The notes: generated from the sequence alone by a model not told the origin. A stretch of 64,000 nt of DNA from Spirosoma profusum (GCF_014699005.1 NZ_JACWZY010000003.1:186001-250000), one strand, 5' to 3'; shown: positions 51,769-60,449, numbered from the stretch's first letter. Translations and numbers: made by a program.

Positions 51769-54559
51769 TGAAAGCTTACTGGAGCTTTATGACATCAATA
51801 AGGCCGTCGCTAAAAAGTATCATGAGCATCTCAAACAACTGCTCACCGATGCGCAGCACCCGGTTACCCAGTACGTACGTTCCCGTCAGCTATCCGATGA
51901 GGACTGTACAACCTGGCAACTAGGCTATGCGCCCAATGAATGGAAATTTATTACCAAGCCCCTGGTGGATAATGGTGCATTTGTTCCAGCCGTTAACGCG
52001 GGTGTCTGCACCCAGACCGATAAGAGTAAATACGATTTTTTCCGCGATCGGCTGATGATTCCGCTGCGCGATCAGCAGCGGGGAATCGTGGGCTTCACGG
52101 GCCGGGCGATGGGCGCTGATCAGGAACCTAAATACCTCAATACCAAAGAGACCCCCATCTTTAAAAAAGGGGATCAGCTCTTTGGTATCGACAAAGGGTT
52201 CCGATCGATCAGCCGCTCCCGATCGGCTGTGTTGACCGAAGGCCATTTCGACGTCATTACGTTGCACCGCTTCGGCGTCGACACTGCCCTGGGCAAAGGA
52301 GGCACCGCCTTATCCGATAGCCAGGTTGATCAGCTCAAAAAACTGGTTGATTCGGTGACGCTGATCTACGATATCGATCCGGGTGGCGCGGGCCAGCTGG
52401 CCCTGCAGAAGGATTGTGAGAAACTGCTGCAGGCAGGCCTGCGGGTACTGATCTTTCAACTGCCAGTGCCCGAGGATGGTAGTAAGGTCGATGCGGACAG
52501 CTGGGCCAGAATTTTCATGGCTGAAGAGAAACCTGATCGCTTTGATCTGGCCAAACACATCCGCAAAGAAGCGGAAGACGGTCTGATCTGGCTGGGTACC
52601 CGCTGGCTGGCCACAACCGATCTACAGGAGCAGGTAATAGCCGAATCCAGCCTGGTGGATCTTCTGGTTGTCATTGATGACGATACGTGGCGGAAGAAGT
52701 ACACCAAAAAGCTGGCGGATCTGCTCGATTGCGAGGCCAAAGGGCTGACCCAGCAGGTCGATAAGATCCGCAAACAGAAGCAGAAAGAGGCCGAGGAGGA
52801 TGACGCCATGAGTGGCTCGGTCTGGTACTCCAAAGTGGACGGTACCATCATGGTTAAATCGGGCAAGGGTGGCTGGAACACCGTAGCGGATAATTTTCAC
52901 CTGTTCATCAAATACCAGACCGAAGATGAGAACGAAAACCTCAGCTGGGTGCTGGAGCTGCGGCCAACCAAGGAAGGCGATCCAATCTACCTCGAAGTCG
53001 ATCACGAAGATTTCTGCAGTGCCAGCCGCCTGAAAAAGGTGATCACCGGTAAACGCTATTCGCTGAAAATATCCGACGGGGAACTGAGTGAATTACAAAG
53101 CTATCTGTTCGCTAAAACCCAGTTTGCCAAGGCTACCAAGATCATACGCTATGGCTATCACATTCCTTCGGGCGTGTTCTTTTTCGCCAACGTAGCCATC
53201 AATGGCCAGCAGCTCACCCCCGATGAATTCGGGATGGTGCAGACTAAAAAAGACGACAAACCGCTGGTGCTGTCGATGCCGGTTCAGAATAAGCACAAAG
53301 CCCACCGGTTCACCCTAACGGATACCCAGCTGAGTAACAACGAGTTTTTTAAACTCTACGCCGAAGCCCACGGCTACGAGAACGCCCTGATTCCCTACGC
53401 CTGGAACCTGATGGCCCTGTTTCGCGACGTAGCCCTGCGTTACAAAAACTTTTCACCCATTCTGTTTCTCAAAGGGGGAGCGGGTACCGGTAAATCATCG
53501 ATGATTCGGGTATTGACGGCCGCGTACGGCAAAAAGCAGGAGGGTGTCAACCTCAAGTCCAAGAACACCGAAGCTGCCCTGGTGAAACTGATGTCGCAGG
53601 GGTCCAACTGCCCGATCTGGTTCGACGAGTATCACAACGAGATCACCTGCGAGGGCCTGTTTCAGGCGGCCTACGATAATGATGGCTATCACCGCTCCAA
53701 GGATAATACCAGCTCCGAAACGGATGCCATCGAGATTCATTCGGCCCTGGCCCTGACCAGCAACTACCTGCCAGAAAATCCGATCTTCTTTTCGCGCTGC
53801 GTCTTTGTGCCCATTATCAGTCAGGACAAATCCGACGCGCAGCGGGCTGCCTTTTATAAACTGGAGGAGTTGCAGGAAGCCGGGCTGGGCTGTTTGACGG
53901 TGGAGCTATTGCAATACCGTAGCCTGGTGGAGCAGCAGTACCCAGCGGCTTTTGATCTGCTGCATAAGCACATCAAGGAAGAGTTCGCTGGTGAGAAGTT
54001 ACCGGAACGTTTCTATGCCAACATGGCTCAGACGCTGGCGGTTGCCTTCATCCTGGCCAGCACCAAGAAGATCGCCATTACCCAGGCCGAAGGAACTATG
54101 GATATTCTCTCGGAGCTGGTCGAGGTCGGCGCTAACAACATCCGTCGGCAGCACCGGATCATGTCGGAGAAAACAGCCCTGTCGGAGTTTTTCGAAATCA
54201 TTCAGTCGCTCTATGAGCAGTATCAGGTTCACGAAGAGATCCACTTCGATTACCGCACCGTCGGCAATGAGATCCGGATACGGCTCTGGTTCCCCCAGCT
54301 CTACACCCTTTATGCTCAGCAGTACCGGCGCATTTACATGAAAGCCCCGGCCGATAAAGATACGTTGCAGAGTGAAATAGCGGCCTTTGAAGACATGCCT
54401 GACTGGGAATCGGTCAAGAAGCAGTTCCGGATGCGCAACGATGGCGAGAGCCGCTCCGATGCCGCCACCATTCCAAGGCCCGGTTGCTGTGATATGAACT
54501 ATATGAAGCTCAGCGAGCGGTTTGGCCTCACGCTGGAGCATCGAAAAGCAAGAAACTAG
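51713..54559 (+). CDS. phage primase-helicase (TOPRIM plus P-loop ATPase)
   Basis: The 948-residue protein begins with a linker and DnaG-like catalytic core: LYDINKAVAKKYHEHLKQLL, YDFFRDRLMIPLRDQQRGIV and PKYLNTKETPIFKKGDQLFG. The TOPRIM segment has LTEGHFDV near residue 176 and VTLIYDIDPGGAG near 220. The C-terminal half holds a helicase/ATPase with Walker A GGAGTGKSS (about 588-597) and Walker B CPIWFDEYHN (about 635-643). It should prime and unwind DNA at the element's origin, with the CHC2 protein supplying template recognition. An iteron-like array follows directly. The start ATG lies inside the CHC2 gene. Confidence 0.9.
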   Translation: MNPVPPAPAADSPTSTLVDESLLELYDINKAVAKKYHEHLKQLLTDAQHPVTQYVRSRQLSDEDCTTWQLGYAPNEWKFITKPLVDNGAFVPAVNAGVCTQTDKSKYDFFRDRLMIPLRDQQRGIVGFTGRAMGADQEPKYLNTKETPIFKKGDQLFGIDKGFRSISRSRSAVLTEGHFDVITLHRFGVDTALGKGGTALSDSQVDQLKKLVDSVTLIYDIDPGGAGQLALQKDCEKLLQAGLRVLIFQLPVPEDGSKVDADSWARIFMAEEKPDRFDLAKHIRKEAEDGLIWLGTRWLATTDLQEQVIAESSLVDLLVVIDDDTWRKKYTKKLADLLDCEAKGLTQQVDKIRKQKQKEAEEDDAMSGSVWYSKVDGTIMVKSGKGGWNTVADNFHLFIKYQTEDENENLSWVLELRPTKEGDPIYLEVDHEDFCSASRLKKVITGKRYSLKISDGELSELQSYLFAKTQFAKATKIIRYGYHIPSGVFFFANVAINGQQLTPDEFGMVQTKKDDKPLVLSMPVQNKHKAHRFTLTDTQLSNNEFFKLYAEAHGYENALIPYAWNLMALFRDVALRYKNFSPILFLKGGAGTGKSSMIRVLTAAYGKKQEGVNLKSKNTEAALVKLMSQGSNCPIWFDEYHNEITCEGLFQAAYDNDGYHRSKDNTSSETDAIEIHSALALTSNYLPENPIFFSRCVFVPIISQDKSDAQRAAFYKLEELQEAGLGCLTVELLQYRSLVEQQYPAAFDLLHKHIKEEFAGEKLPERFYANMAQTLAVAFILASTKKIAITQAEGTMDILSELVEVGANNIRRQHRIMSEKTALSEFFEIIQSLYEQYQVHEEIHFDYRTVGNEIRIRLWFPQLYTLYAQQYRRIYMKAPADKDTLQSEIAAFEDMPDWESVKKQFRMRNDGESRSDAATIPRPGCCDMNYMKLSERFGLTLEHRKARN

Positions 54560-54599
54560 CGGTTTTTCCCGATTTGAAAGCAAAAACGCTTCAAAATCG

Positions 54600-54783
54600 A
54601 CTACAATACTACAAAAAGGGATAACAACCTGATAATCAATAATAAGAGTGTAGTAATAATGTAGTAAAGCTGTAGTAATCGTGTAGTTCTGTAGTAATGT
54701 ATTTTTCGTACTACACCAATACTACACCTGTTTCGATGTAAGTGACTGTAAATCAGATTTTTAATAAGGTGTAGTAATGTAGT
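54600..54783. repeat. iteron-like array of GTAGT/ACTAC, putative replication origin
   Basis: Eleven copies of the pentamer lie in 184 bp: ACTAC at 54600, 54608, 54710 and 54721; GTAGT at 54650, 54661, 54672, 54683, 54691, 54771 and 54779. Neighbouring copies are spaced 8 or 11 bp. The longer form is TGTAGTAAT. The region is AT-rich, free of genes, and directly after the primase-helicase gene, as phage and plasmid origins often are. The same pentamer occurs in the repressor operators. Confidence 0.7.
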
Positions 54784-54837
54784 GCAATACAGACCCTCTT
54801 TTTCAGAGGAAAAAACACCGCAAAATCAATAAAAACG

Positions 54838-55116
54838 ATGAACGCAACTATGGTAGAGAAAGCGCCGGAAACGGTAAAACCAGCCTCAAAAACGGATCGG
54901 ATTGACCTGTTTCGCTGGCAGAAGTACATCGATGGTGATGGTCGGCTCTGGATCATCACCTGCCTGTTCGGTTTTGCGACCGATAAACGCTACGGAGCCA
55001 TGGTGGAGCTGCTGAATGTGGACACGGAGTCGACCATCGACGAGGCCCGTACCACAGTGGAGGACTGGATACGTACCGGCACGCTGAAACGTATTGATAC
55101 ACCCCTTTTGCTATGA
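54838..55116 (+). CDS. phage protein of unknown function after the array
   Basis: The 92-residue protein (MNATMVEKAPETVKPASKTD) has an aromatic middle part (LFRWQKYIDGDGRLWIITCL) and a helical end. It is the first gene after the iteron-like array. Its stop overlaps the next start as ATGA. Origin-binding would be a guess. Confidence 0.6.
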   Translation: MNATMVEKAPETVKPASKTDRIDLFRWQKYIDGDGRLWIITCLFGFATDKRYGAMVELLNVDTESTIDEARTTVEDWIRTGTLKRIDTPLLL

Positions 55117-55730
55117 GCACACATACAATAATCTGTAAAGTCCCGGGCTACAAACCCCGTCCACCTAAAATCATCCCCAACTCGATGAAATACATTGTCC
55201 TAAAAGGCAGCGAAACCTTCGAAAAGTTGCTTGCTATCAGAAAACGAATTGATCAGTCTGATGCCATTGCCCGGGAACTCGTTGCTGAATTTGGTGCTAC
55301 CGAGTATCTCGGTGGTGGCTCGGACTACGTAGCGGGCAACCTGCAGGGATTGCGACTCCAGCAAAAGCCGGAAGGCTGGAAACAGGTGTATGCCAATCGT
55401 CACCACAACTGTTTTTTTCCAAAATCGAATAAGCAGAACAAACCGCTGCTGGATCGGATAGCAGCTATTCCGAAGGTCAGTACCTCGGAGCTGAACAACT
55501 GCGTTGGTTTCAAACGGCAATGGGTAGGCTTGACCCGTCTGAACCGGATCGGGGCAAAGTGGGGCGATGACTTTATACTGGTCGAGATCAGCGAAGAGGC
55601 CACCTACCAACCTCTAGCTGATATGGAAGAGCTGACCATCACTGAATTCAAGCGGTTGGTGGCCATCCTTAAGGAGGGTGAAAAACAGGAAGCCCATGAC
55701 ACTGCAGCAGCAGATCTGGAGGTCGACTGA
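55113..55730 (+). CDS. phage protein of unknown function
   Basis: The 205-residue basic-to-neutral protein (MSTHTIICKVPGYKPRPPKI) contains a stretch HHNCFFPKSNKQNKPLLDRI and an acidic C-terminus (EGEKQEAHDTAAADLEVD). No family recognised. It overlaps both neighbours. Confidence 0.6.
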   Translation: MSTHTIICKVPGYKPRPPKIIPNSMKYIVLKGSETFEKLLAIRKRIDQSDAIARELVAEFGATEYLGGGSDYVAGNLQGLRLQQKPEGWKQVYANRHHNCFFPKSNKQNKPLLDRIAAIPKVSTSELNNCVGFKRQWVGLTRLNRIGAKWGDDFILVEISEEATYQPLADMEELTITEFKRLVAILKEGEKQEAHDTAAADLEVD

Positions 55731-55905
55731 TGCTGGCCTCGAACAGGATCGTCAGGCTTATAAAAAGGCCATCGAAGAAAACCGAATGCCTGCGATGATC
55801 CCAATCTGGGAATATACGCTGCAGCTGATCGAGATGCAGATTAACGTCCGAATGAAGTACAAACAGAGCCCTCAGGCTACTAATCAGGAAGAGTTACCAT
55901 TTTAA
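55696..55905 (+). CDS. small phage protein of unknown function
   Basis: The ATG at 55696 (MTLQQQIWRSTDAGLEQDRQ) inside the end of the previous gene gives 69 residues ending NQEELPF. The frame is open from 55678, but the residues before this Met look like an unused extension. No family recognised. Confidence 0.55.
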   Translation: MTLQQQIWRSTDAGLEQDRQAYKKAIEENRMPAMIPIWEYTLQLIEMQINVRMKYKQSPQATNQEELPF

Positions 55906-55916
55906 CCAATAGCAGA

Positions 55917-56210
55917 ATGACTGACGAACAGCTTAAAAGCATCCTTGGCGTTGAGGAAACCATGCAGATGCTGCAATTCCGGGAGTCGATTAAATCCCAG
56001 ATGACGCCTGAATTATGGGAACAGAATATGAATACACATAAAACCAGTATCAATATGCTTAGGGGACATAGGCCACATTTATCCCCAGTTGAAGCTGCTA
56101 CTGAAATAGTATTGGCGCTTGATGCGGATAAAAAACTAGATCCGGATGAGCGTGAAATGTGGAAAGCACTGGTCGTCGTAGCGGCTTTTGAAATGCAGGA
56201 ATTTGACTAA
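55917..56210 (+). CDS. small helical phage protein
   Basis: The 97-residue acidic protein (MTDEQLKSILGVEETMQMLQ) is almost wholly helical with many Glu and Met. No motif recognised; it follows the previous gene by 11 bp. Confidence 0.55.
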   Translation: MTDEQLKSILGVEETMQMLQFRESIKSQMTPELWEQNMNTHKTSINMLRGHRPHLSPVEAATEIVLALDADKKLDPDEREMWKALVVVAAFEMQEFD

Positions 56211-56233
56211 CAATCCTTTTAATCAATACAATT

Positions 56234-56830
56234 ATGCAGACTCTTTTTGAAGAAACCCATTCTACGTTGTCTGAGCTATATGGTGGGCTGAATATGCTGG
56301 ATACCAACCATAAGCAATACCTGAAAAGATTGGTTGAAACTGTTGGTACTAATCTCAGAAAAATAGGCGAATCGCCAGCTGAGACAGCACAAGCCGTCGA
56401 CACGACACCAACGGCTCCTCCTTTTCTGGAACGCATCGTGCTGCACAATATCGATTTCTGGGAAATCTATCCTTCCCAAATCGGTATCGTCATTGGGAAA
56501 GGCATAGATAGACCAGCGAAAAATGATTTTGAATTAGGAGCGGATACGTTTGAGCTAACTCTACGTAAAGTTGAGATCACGCTGTTTTGCCAATCGCAAT
56601 TGGATAGTATAATCGGCATTGGCCTTCGCACAGGAGTGAACCGGGAAGCGATTGAGGCCCATGCAATCAAGCTTTGGCAGAAGATTATGCTGGCTAAAAC
56701 AGAAGTATATATCCAGGCTACCTATAGCGACTATTTCGATTTCATCGGTAAAGTCAAAAAACAGATCGACGCCCGGTTTGCCACTGAAGTAGATGGCGTT
56801 CAGATTTTCGAGATCGTCGAAGCTGCTTAA
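56234..56830 (+). CDS. phage protein of unknown function
   Basis: The 198-residue protein (MQTLFEETHSTLSELYGGLN) has two helical halves joined by a T/P-rich linker (ETAQAVDTTPTAPPFLERIV). No family recognised. It lies 57 bp before the SSB gene and may be expressed with it. Confidence 0.55.
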   Translation: MQTLFEETHSTLSELYGGLNMLDTNHKQYLKRLVETVGTNLRKIGESPAETAQAVDTTPTAPPFLERIVLHNIDFWEIYPSQIGIVIGKGIDRPAKNDFELGADTFELTLRKVEITLFCQSQLDSIIGIGLRTGVNREAIEAHAIKLWQKIMLAKTEVYIQATYSDYFDFIGKVKKQIDARFATEVDGVQIFEIVEAA

Positions 56831-56887
56831 TTCTCTTACGTATCAACAACTCTTTTTATATCCCCTGGCGAGGTAAAACGTACTTGT

Positions 56888-57334
56888 ATGAGTGACAAAC
56901 TAGTGATTACCGGCACCTTCCTGGGGGCCATGGCCACCGAAACAGTTGGCCAGAATAACTTTCTGGTTCGCAAGTTCTATCTGGATGTTACAACTAATCC
57001 GGAATGGCCTAGTACGCCCGAATTTAAACTGAAGGGTGACAAAGTGAACCTGGTCGATAACCTGCAGAAAGGTCAGACGATCGAGGTATCGTTTAATATC
57101 GATGGGCGTAAGTATGACAATACGGATAAGGGAGGCCGGAAAGGTGTCATTACTGAATTAATCGCCTGGAAGATTCAAACGGTCAATAAACAGTCTGCGG
57201 TTGCTGCCACCCGGCCCGCTCCAGCCCCAGCACCTGCCGTTCCTCCTGTTCAAGCGCCCAGCCGACCAGCCCCTGCAGCGACGGCAACTGTACCTGCTGG
57301 CTTTGAGGGGGAGGATAACGATCTCCCTTTTTAA
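56888..57334 (+). CDS. DUF3127-type single-stranded DNA-binding protein
   Basis: The 148-residue protein has an OB-like fold (VITGTFLGAMATETVGQNNF, LRKFYLDV-type strand, IEVSFNIDGRKYDN) as in Bacteroidota DUF3127 proteins, a P/A-rich linker and the acidic end GEDNDLPF, the SSB tail that recruits replication partners. It should coat single-stranded DNA near the primase-helicase. The stop codon TAA is followed at once by the ATG of the LytTR gene. Confidence 0.85.
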   Translation: MSDKLVITGTFLGAMATETVGQNNFLVRKFYLDVTTNPEWPSTPEFKLKGDKVNLVDNLQKGQTIEVSFNIDGRKYDNTDKGGRKGVITELIAWKIQTVNKQSAVAATRPAPAPAPAVPPVQAPSRPAPAATATVPAGFEGEDNDLPF

Positions 57335-57679
57335 ATGACAACCCCAACCCACTCATCGGTTCGCATGATTCTGTACCGGCCGCGCCTGCAAGTCAAGTTG
57401 CAGGAGGTGCTCCGGGTTGAAGGCAACAACGTCTATTGCATCGTCCACTTCGTCGATGGTACGGCCCTGAAAATAGCCATCTGCCTGTCGGTAATGGCGC
57501 AGCGCCTACCGGAGCTGGTGCGGGTACACAAACAACACCTGGTGAATTTTTCCTACGTAGCCCGCATCTATAAGCGGAAAAATTCACTGGAGCTGACCAG
57601 CGGGGTGGTACTCCCGGTGGCCAGACGGCGAAAGTCCCAGATTCAGCAACAATTTAATCAGTTTGAACCCCATGCCTGA
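57335..57679 (+). CDS. LytTR-domain DNA-binding protein
   Basis: The 114-residue protein is almost entirely a LytTR domain: VLRVEGNNVYCIVHFVDGT, MAQRLPELVRVHKQHLVNFS, YVARIYKRKNSLELTSGVVL and PVARRRKSQIQ. It has no receiver domain, so it would bind direct repeats without phosphorylation. It starts on the base after the SSB stop codon, giving strict coupling. It may regulate a later phage promoter or a host gene. Confidence 0.85.
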   Translation: MTTPTHSSVRMILYRPRLQVKLQEVLRVEGNNVYCIVHFVDGTALKIAICLSVMAQRLPELVRVHKQHLVNFSYVARIYKRKNSLELTSGVVLPVARRRKSQIQQQFNQFEPHA

Positions 57680-57902
57680 ACCCTATATCACGGAATCAGC
57701 CCGCTGGAGCGTCCATTCGCTCATCATCCTGATCGCCCTGTTTTTTGTACTGACTACGCTCAAATCGACGGGCCTGATTGCCTGGTCATGGTGGTGGGTC
57801 TGCGCTCCCCTGTGGATGATTCCGTTATTGATTATTTGCCTCTACATCGCCCTGTTTCTGATCGCCTGGTGGAAGGTGAAGCAGGAAAACCGTAAAATTT
57901 AA
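57672..57902 (+). CDS. small membrane protein (two helices)
   Basis: From the ATG at 57672 the protein has 76 residues with two hydrophobic helices (SLIILIALFFVLTTLKSTGL and VCAPLWMIPLLIICLYIALF) and a basic tail WWKVKQENRKI. It overlaps the LytTR gene by 8 bp. A LytTR protein followed by a small membrane protein recalls regulator/inhibitor pairs, but this is only positional. Confidence 0.65.
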   Translation: MPEPYITESARWSVHSLIILIALFFVLTTLKSTGLIAWSWWWVCAPLWMIPLLIICLYIALFLIAWWKVKQENRKI

Positions 57903-57916
57903 CCTAGTTATTGATT

Positions 57917-58243
57917 ATGAGTCAGGATCAAATCACCGAAGAAAAACCGGAGATCGTACCGGTAGCCGCTGTCCGCTTAACCCGGGAAGAGATTCCCAAC
58001 CGGCAAAAACGTACCCATGAATACCATGAGCTGGGTACGCTCAACTTCGATCAGGGCAAAGTACGCTGCTTTGCGCACAAACGTACCGGTGGGCTGCTGT
58101 TCGTTATGCCGGACGGCACCGGCTACCTGGCCGATACGGCTACTCTGGGCAATCAGTGTTACAAATACTGGGTAAAAACCAGTCTGGAGCCCGAACCGGC
58201 TATACCGGCCGAGGAGACACCTGCGGTCGAATCAACCACCTAA
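57917..58243 (+). CDS. phage protein of unknown function
   Basis: From ATG 57917 the product has 108 residues (MSQDQITEEKPEIVPVAAVR) with a central Y-rich and G-rich sheet (LLFVMPDGTGYLADTATLGN) and an acidic tail ending VESTT. No family recognised. Confidence 0.55.
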   Translation: MSQDQITEEKPEIVPVAAVRLTREEIPNRQKRTHEYHELGTLNFDQGKVRCFAHKRTGGLLFVMPDGTGYLADTATLGNQCYKYWVKTSLEPEPAIPAEETPAVESTT

Positions 58244-58320
58244 CCTTAGTCAACTCCCCTACACATTCTGCATTCGCATTGGCCAGTGACGACTGGGTAG
58301 GGGATTTTACAGCCTTCACC

Positions 58321-58524
58321 ATGAAAAACCCAACCCTTTTAGCGCATTTCGCCCATAAAATAGGCGGTTTACCCACCCTGCTTTGGTGGCTGGCAGCCCT
58401 GCTCCTGCTGCTGATGTTGCTGGACCCCAGACCACCCCGGCGCTACCGCATGCACTGCATGGAGTGGCTGATGATCAACCTGGGCACCCTGTACACAACG
58501 ATCCGAAAACGTAAACGCATTTGA
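58321..58524 (+). CDS. small single-span membrane protein
   Basis: The ATG at 58321 gives 67 residues (MKNPTLLAHFAHKIGGLPTL), one hydrophobic helix (LLWWLAALLLLLMLLDP) and a basic tail (TTIRKRKRI). The frame opens at 58156 but that part matches no start region. It abuts the next gene. Confidence 0.55.
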   Translation: MKNPTLLAHFAHKIGGLPTLLWWLAALLLLLMLLDPRPPRRYRMHCMEWLMINLGTLYTTIRKRKRI

Positions 58525-58526
58525 AC

Positions 58527-59201
58527 ATGACCAAACAACGTGGCCTACTCTTCACCGAACCCATGGTGCTGGCCAACATCCATTGGAGAAAAACCCAAAC
58601 CCGGCGAATGATAAAGCCTCAGCCAGTTCTGAGGGATAATGGCAACTGGGACTATGCAAATCGGTCTTTAGGAAAGAAATTTTTTGTAGCCTCTAACGTA
58701 ACGTCTGGCAAGCTGGGTCAGAACCTGGTTCTCTTTAATCAGTGTCCCTACGGTCAGGCAGGTGATCAGCTCTATGGTCGGGAAACCTTGTATCGGAATA
58801 ATACTGGAGAATGGCGTTATAAGGCCGATGCCGAGCAAGTTAAGTTGGCAACGTATACGGCACCTATTCTGCTCAATGAGGATAAACGACTGATTCCTTC
58901 CATTCATATGCCGAAGGAAGCTGCCCGACTCTGGTTCGAAATCACGGCCATACGTGCTGAGCAGTTGCATGCTATCAGCGAAGCTGACGCCCTGGCAGAA
59001 GGTATCTATATCTTTTTCAAAAGAGGGTGCTATCAGATTCCCGTGCCAAGTGCTCCTGCCGGTTGGGTACGTACAAAAGACCCAATTGAAGCCTACGTCG
59101 TACTCTATAATCAGATCAACGGGATTACCATGGAGCAGAATCCCTGGAACTGGGTAGTCGAGTACAAATCCATCAAAAAGCCGAAGGAGGTGCTATCATG
59201 A
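58527..59201 (+). CDS. phage ASCH-like conserved protein
   Basis: From ATG 58527 the 224-residue protein has a well-known phage pattern: LLFTEPMVLANIHWRKTQTR, RMIKPQP, PYGQAGDQLYGRETL, SIHMPKEAARLWFEITAIRA, EQLHAISEADALAEGI and NPWNWVVEY. ASCH-like proteins of this type are common in phage accessory regions; they are thought to contact RNA or modified nucleotides, but this member's role is unproven. It overlaps the PAPS-reductase-family gene by 4 bp (ATGA). Confidence 0.85.
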   Translation: MTKQRGLLFTEPMVLANIHWRKTQTRRMIKPQPVLRDNGNWDYANRSLGKKFFVASNVTSGKLGQNLVLFNQCPYGQAGDQLYGRETLYRNNTGEWRYKADAEQVKLATYTAPILLNEDKRLIPSIHMPKEAARLWFEITAIRAEQLHAISEADALAEGIYIFFKRGCYQIPVPSAPAGWVRTKDPIEAYVVLYNQINGITMEQNPWNWVVEYKSIKKPKEVLS

Positions 59202-60439
59202 AAAAAGCAGAACAAGCTTTCCTGTTCGGTAATGGCAAAATGCCGATTACTGATGCCATTGGCCTCACCATTGCGAGTTTAAATGAATATGGTGGGCGGC
59301 ACAAACACTGGGCAATGGCCTGGTCGGGTGGCAAAGATTCAACTACCGTTTTAACTGTTGTGCTGCAACTATTGGCGGCTGGGTTGATCGCTCCTCCTGA
59401 AAGCCTGACGGTATGCTATGCAGACACCAGGATGGAGATTGTACCGCTCTGGTTATCGGCGCAGGCCATTATCAAAAAGCTCAGGAGTTTGGGTATTAAC
59501 GTTGTTGTGGCCGTTGCTCCGATGGATAAACGCTTCCTTGTCTATATGCTAGGCCGGGGTGTTCCTCCGCCCTCCAACACCTTCCGTTGGTGCACTGGCC
59601 ATATCAAGGTTGAGCCGATGGAAGCCGCCCTGTTGTCAATTTTTCAGAAAACAGGCGAGAAGATCTTAACTATCACCGGTGTACGTCAGGGGGAATCAGC
59701 CGTACGGGATGGTCGAATTTCACAGAGTTGCTCGAAAGATGGAGCCGAGTGTGGCCAAGGTTGGTATCAGACGGGACTTAAGAATGATATCACATCGACA
59801 TTAGCCCCAATTATCCACTGGCGACTGTGTCTGGTCTGGGACTGGCTCAAAGTATATGCTCCTTCGAAACGTACTGATCTGTTTGATGAGTACCCGGGCC
59901 TGAGCGGTGGCGGTTGGGATACGTCAATTCTAGCAGATGCCTACGGAGGTGAAGATGCTGAAGAAATTAACGCCCGTACCGGCTGTATGGGTTGTCCGTT
60001 AGCCTCAAAAGACCTTGCCTTAACGGCTGTTTGTAAAATGCCAAAGTGGTCTTACTTGGCTCCATTACTCAATCTGAAGCCACTCTATCGGGAAATGAAG
60101 ATGGCCAAATATCGGCTACGAAAGCCAGGTGGAGAAAAACGAAAAGATGGCACCCTATCAAAAAACCAGCAACGTATGGGGCCACTAACGATTGAAGCAC
60201 GTCGCCATTTCTTTCTGCAATTAACCCGCATTCAAAGCGAAGTCAATACAAAAGCCGATTTGGCCGGTATGCCCCGGGTGGACTTTCTAAATGATGATGA
60301 ATGTGCCAGAATACTACAGCTGCAAAAATTAAATACGTGGCCTGATGGATGGGATGGTACTGAACCTATAGCCAATGTTCTCCATCACCGAAAATACGCC
60401 GATGGAAGTGTCATGGAGAACCTATTTGCTGAATACTAA
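59198..60439 (+). CDS. DndC-like PAPS reductase/sulfurtransferase-family protein
   Basis: The 413-residue protein has an N-type ATP pyrophosphatase P-loop AWSGGKDSTTVL (residues 41-52), FRWCTGHIKVEPMEA, ITGVRQGESAVRDGR and an Fe-S-type motif TGCMGCPLASKDLAL. The C-terminal part (KWSYLAPLLNLKPLYREMKM, GPLTIEARRHFFLQLTRIQ) resembles DndC, the cysteine-desulfurase partner that adds sulfur to DNA backbones. No dndB, dndD or dndE homologue is visible, so DNA phosphorothioation is not established. Many phages carry such a gene alone. Confidence 0.85.
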   Translation: MKKAEQAFLFGNGKMPITDAIGLTIASLNEYGGRHKHWAMAWSGGKDSTTVLTVVLQLLAAGLIAPPESLTVCYADTRMEIVPLWLSAQAIIKKLRSLGINVVVAVAPMDKRFLVYMLGRGVPPPSNTFRWCTGHIKVEPMEAALLSIFQKTGEKILTITGVRQGESAVRDGRISQSCSKDGAECGQGWYQTGLKNDITSTLAPIIHWRLCLVWDWLKVYAPSKRTDLFDEYPGLSGGGWDTSILADAYGGEDAEEINARTGCMGCPLASKDLALTAVCKMPKWSYLAPLLNLKPLYREMKMAKYRLRKPGGEKRKDGTLSKNQQRMGPLTIEARRHFFLQLTRIQSEVNTKADLAGMPRVDFLNDDECARILQLQKLNTWPDGWDGTEPIANVLHHRKYADGSVMENLFAEY

Positions 60440-60449
60440 CCAAACTTTT

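Noticed and set aside
58527-60439. Complete Dnd or Ssp phosphorothioation defence system
   Set aside because: Only a DndC-like protein is present; no DndB, DndD, DndE, SspA or SspB-like genes are visible nearby.
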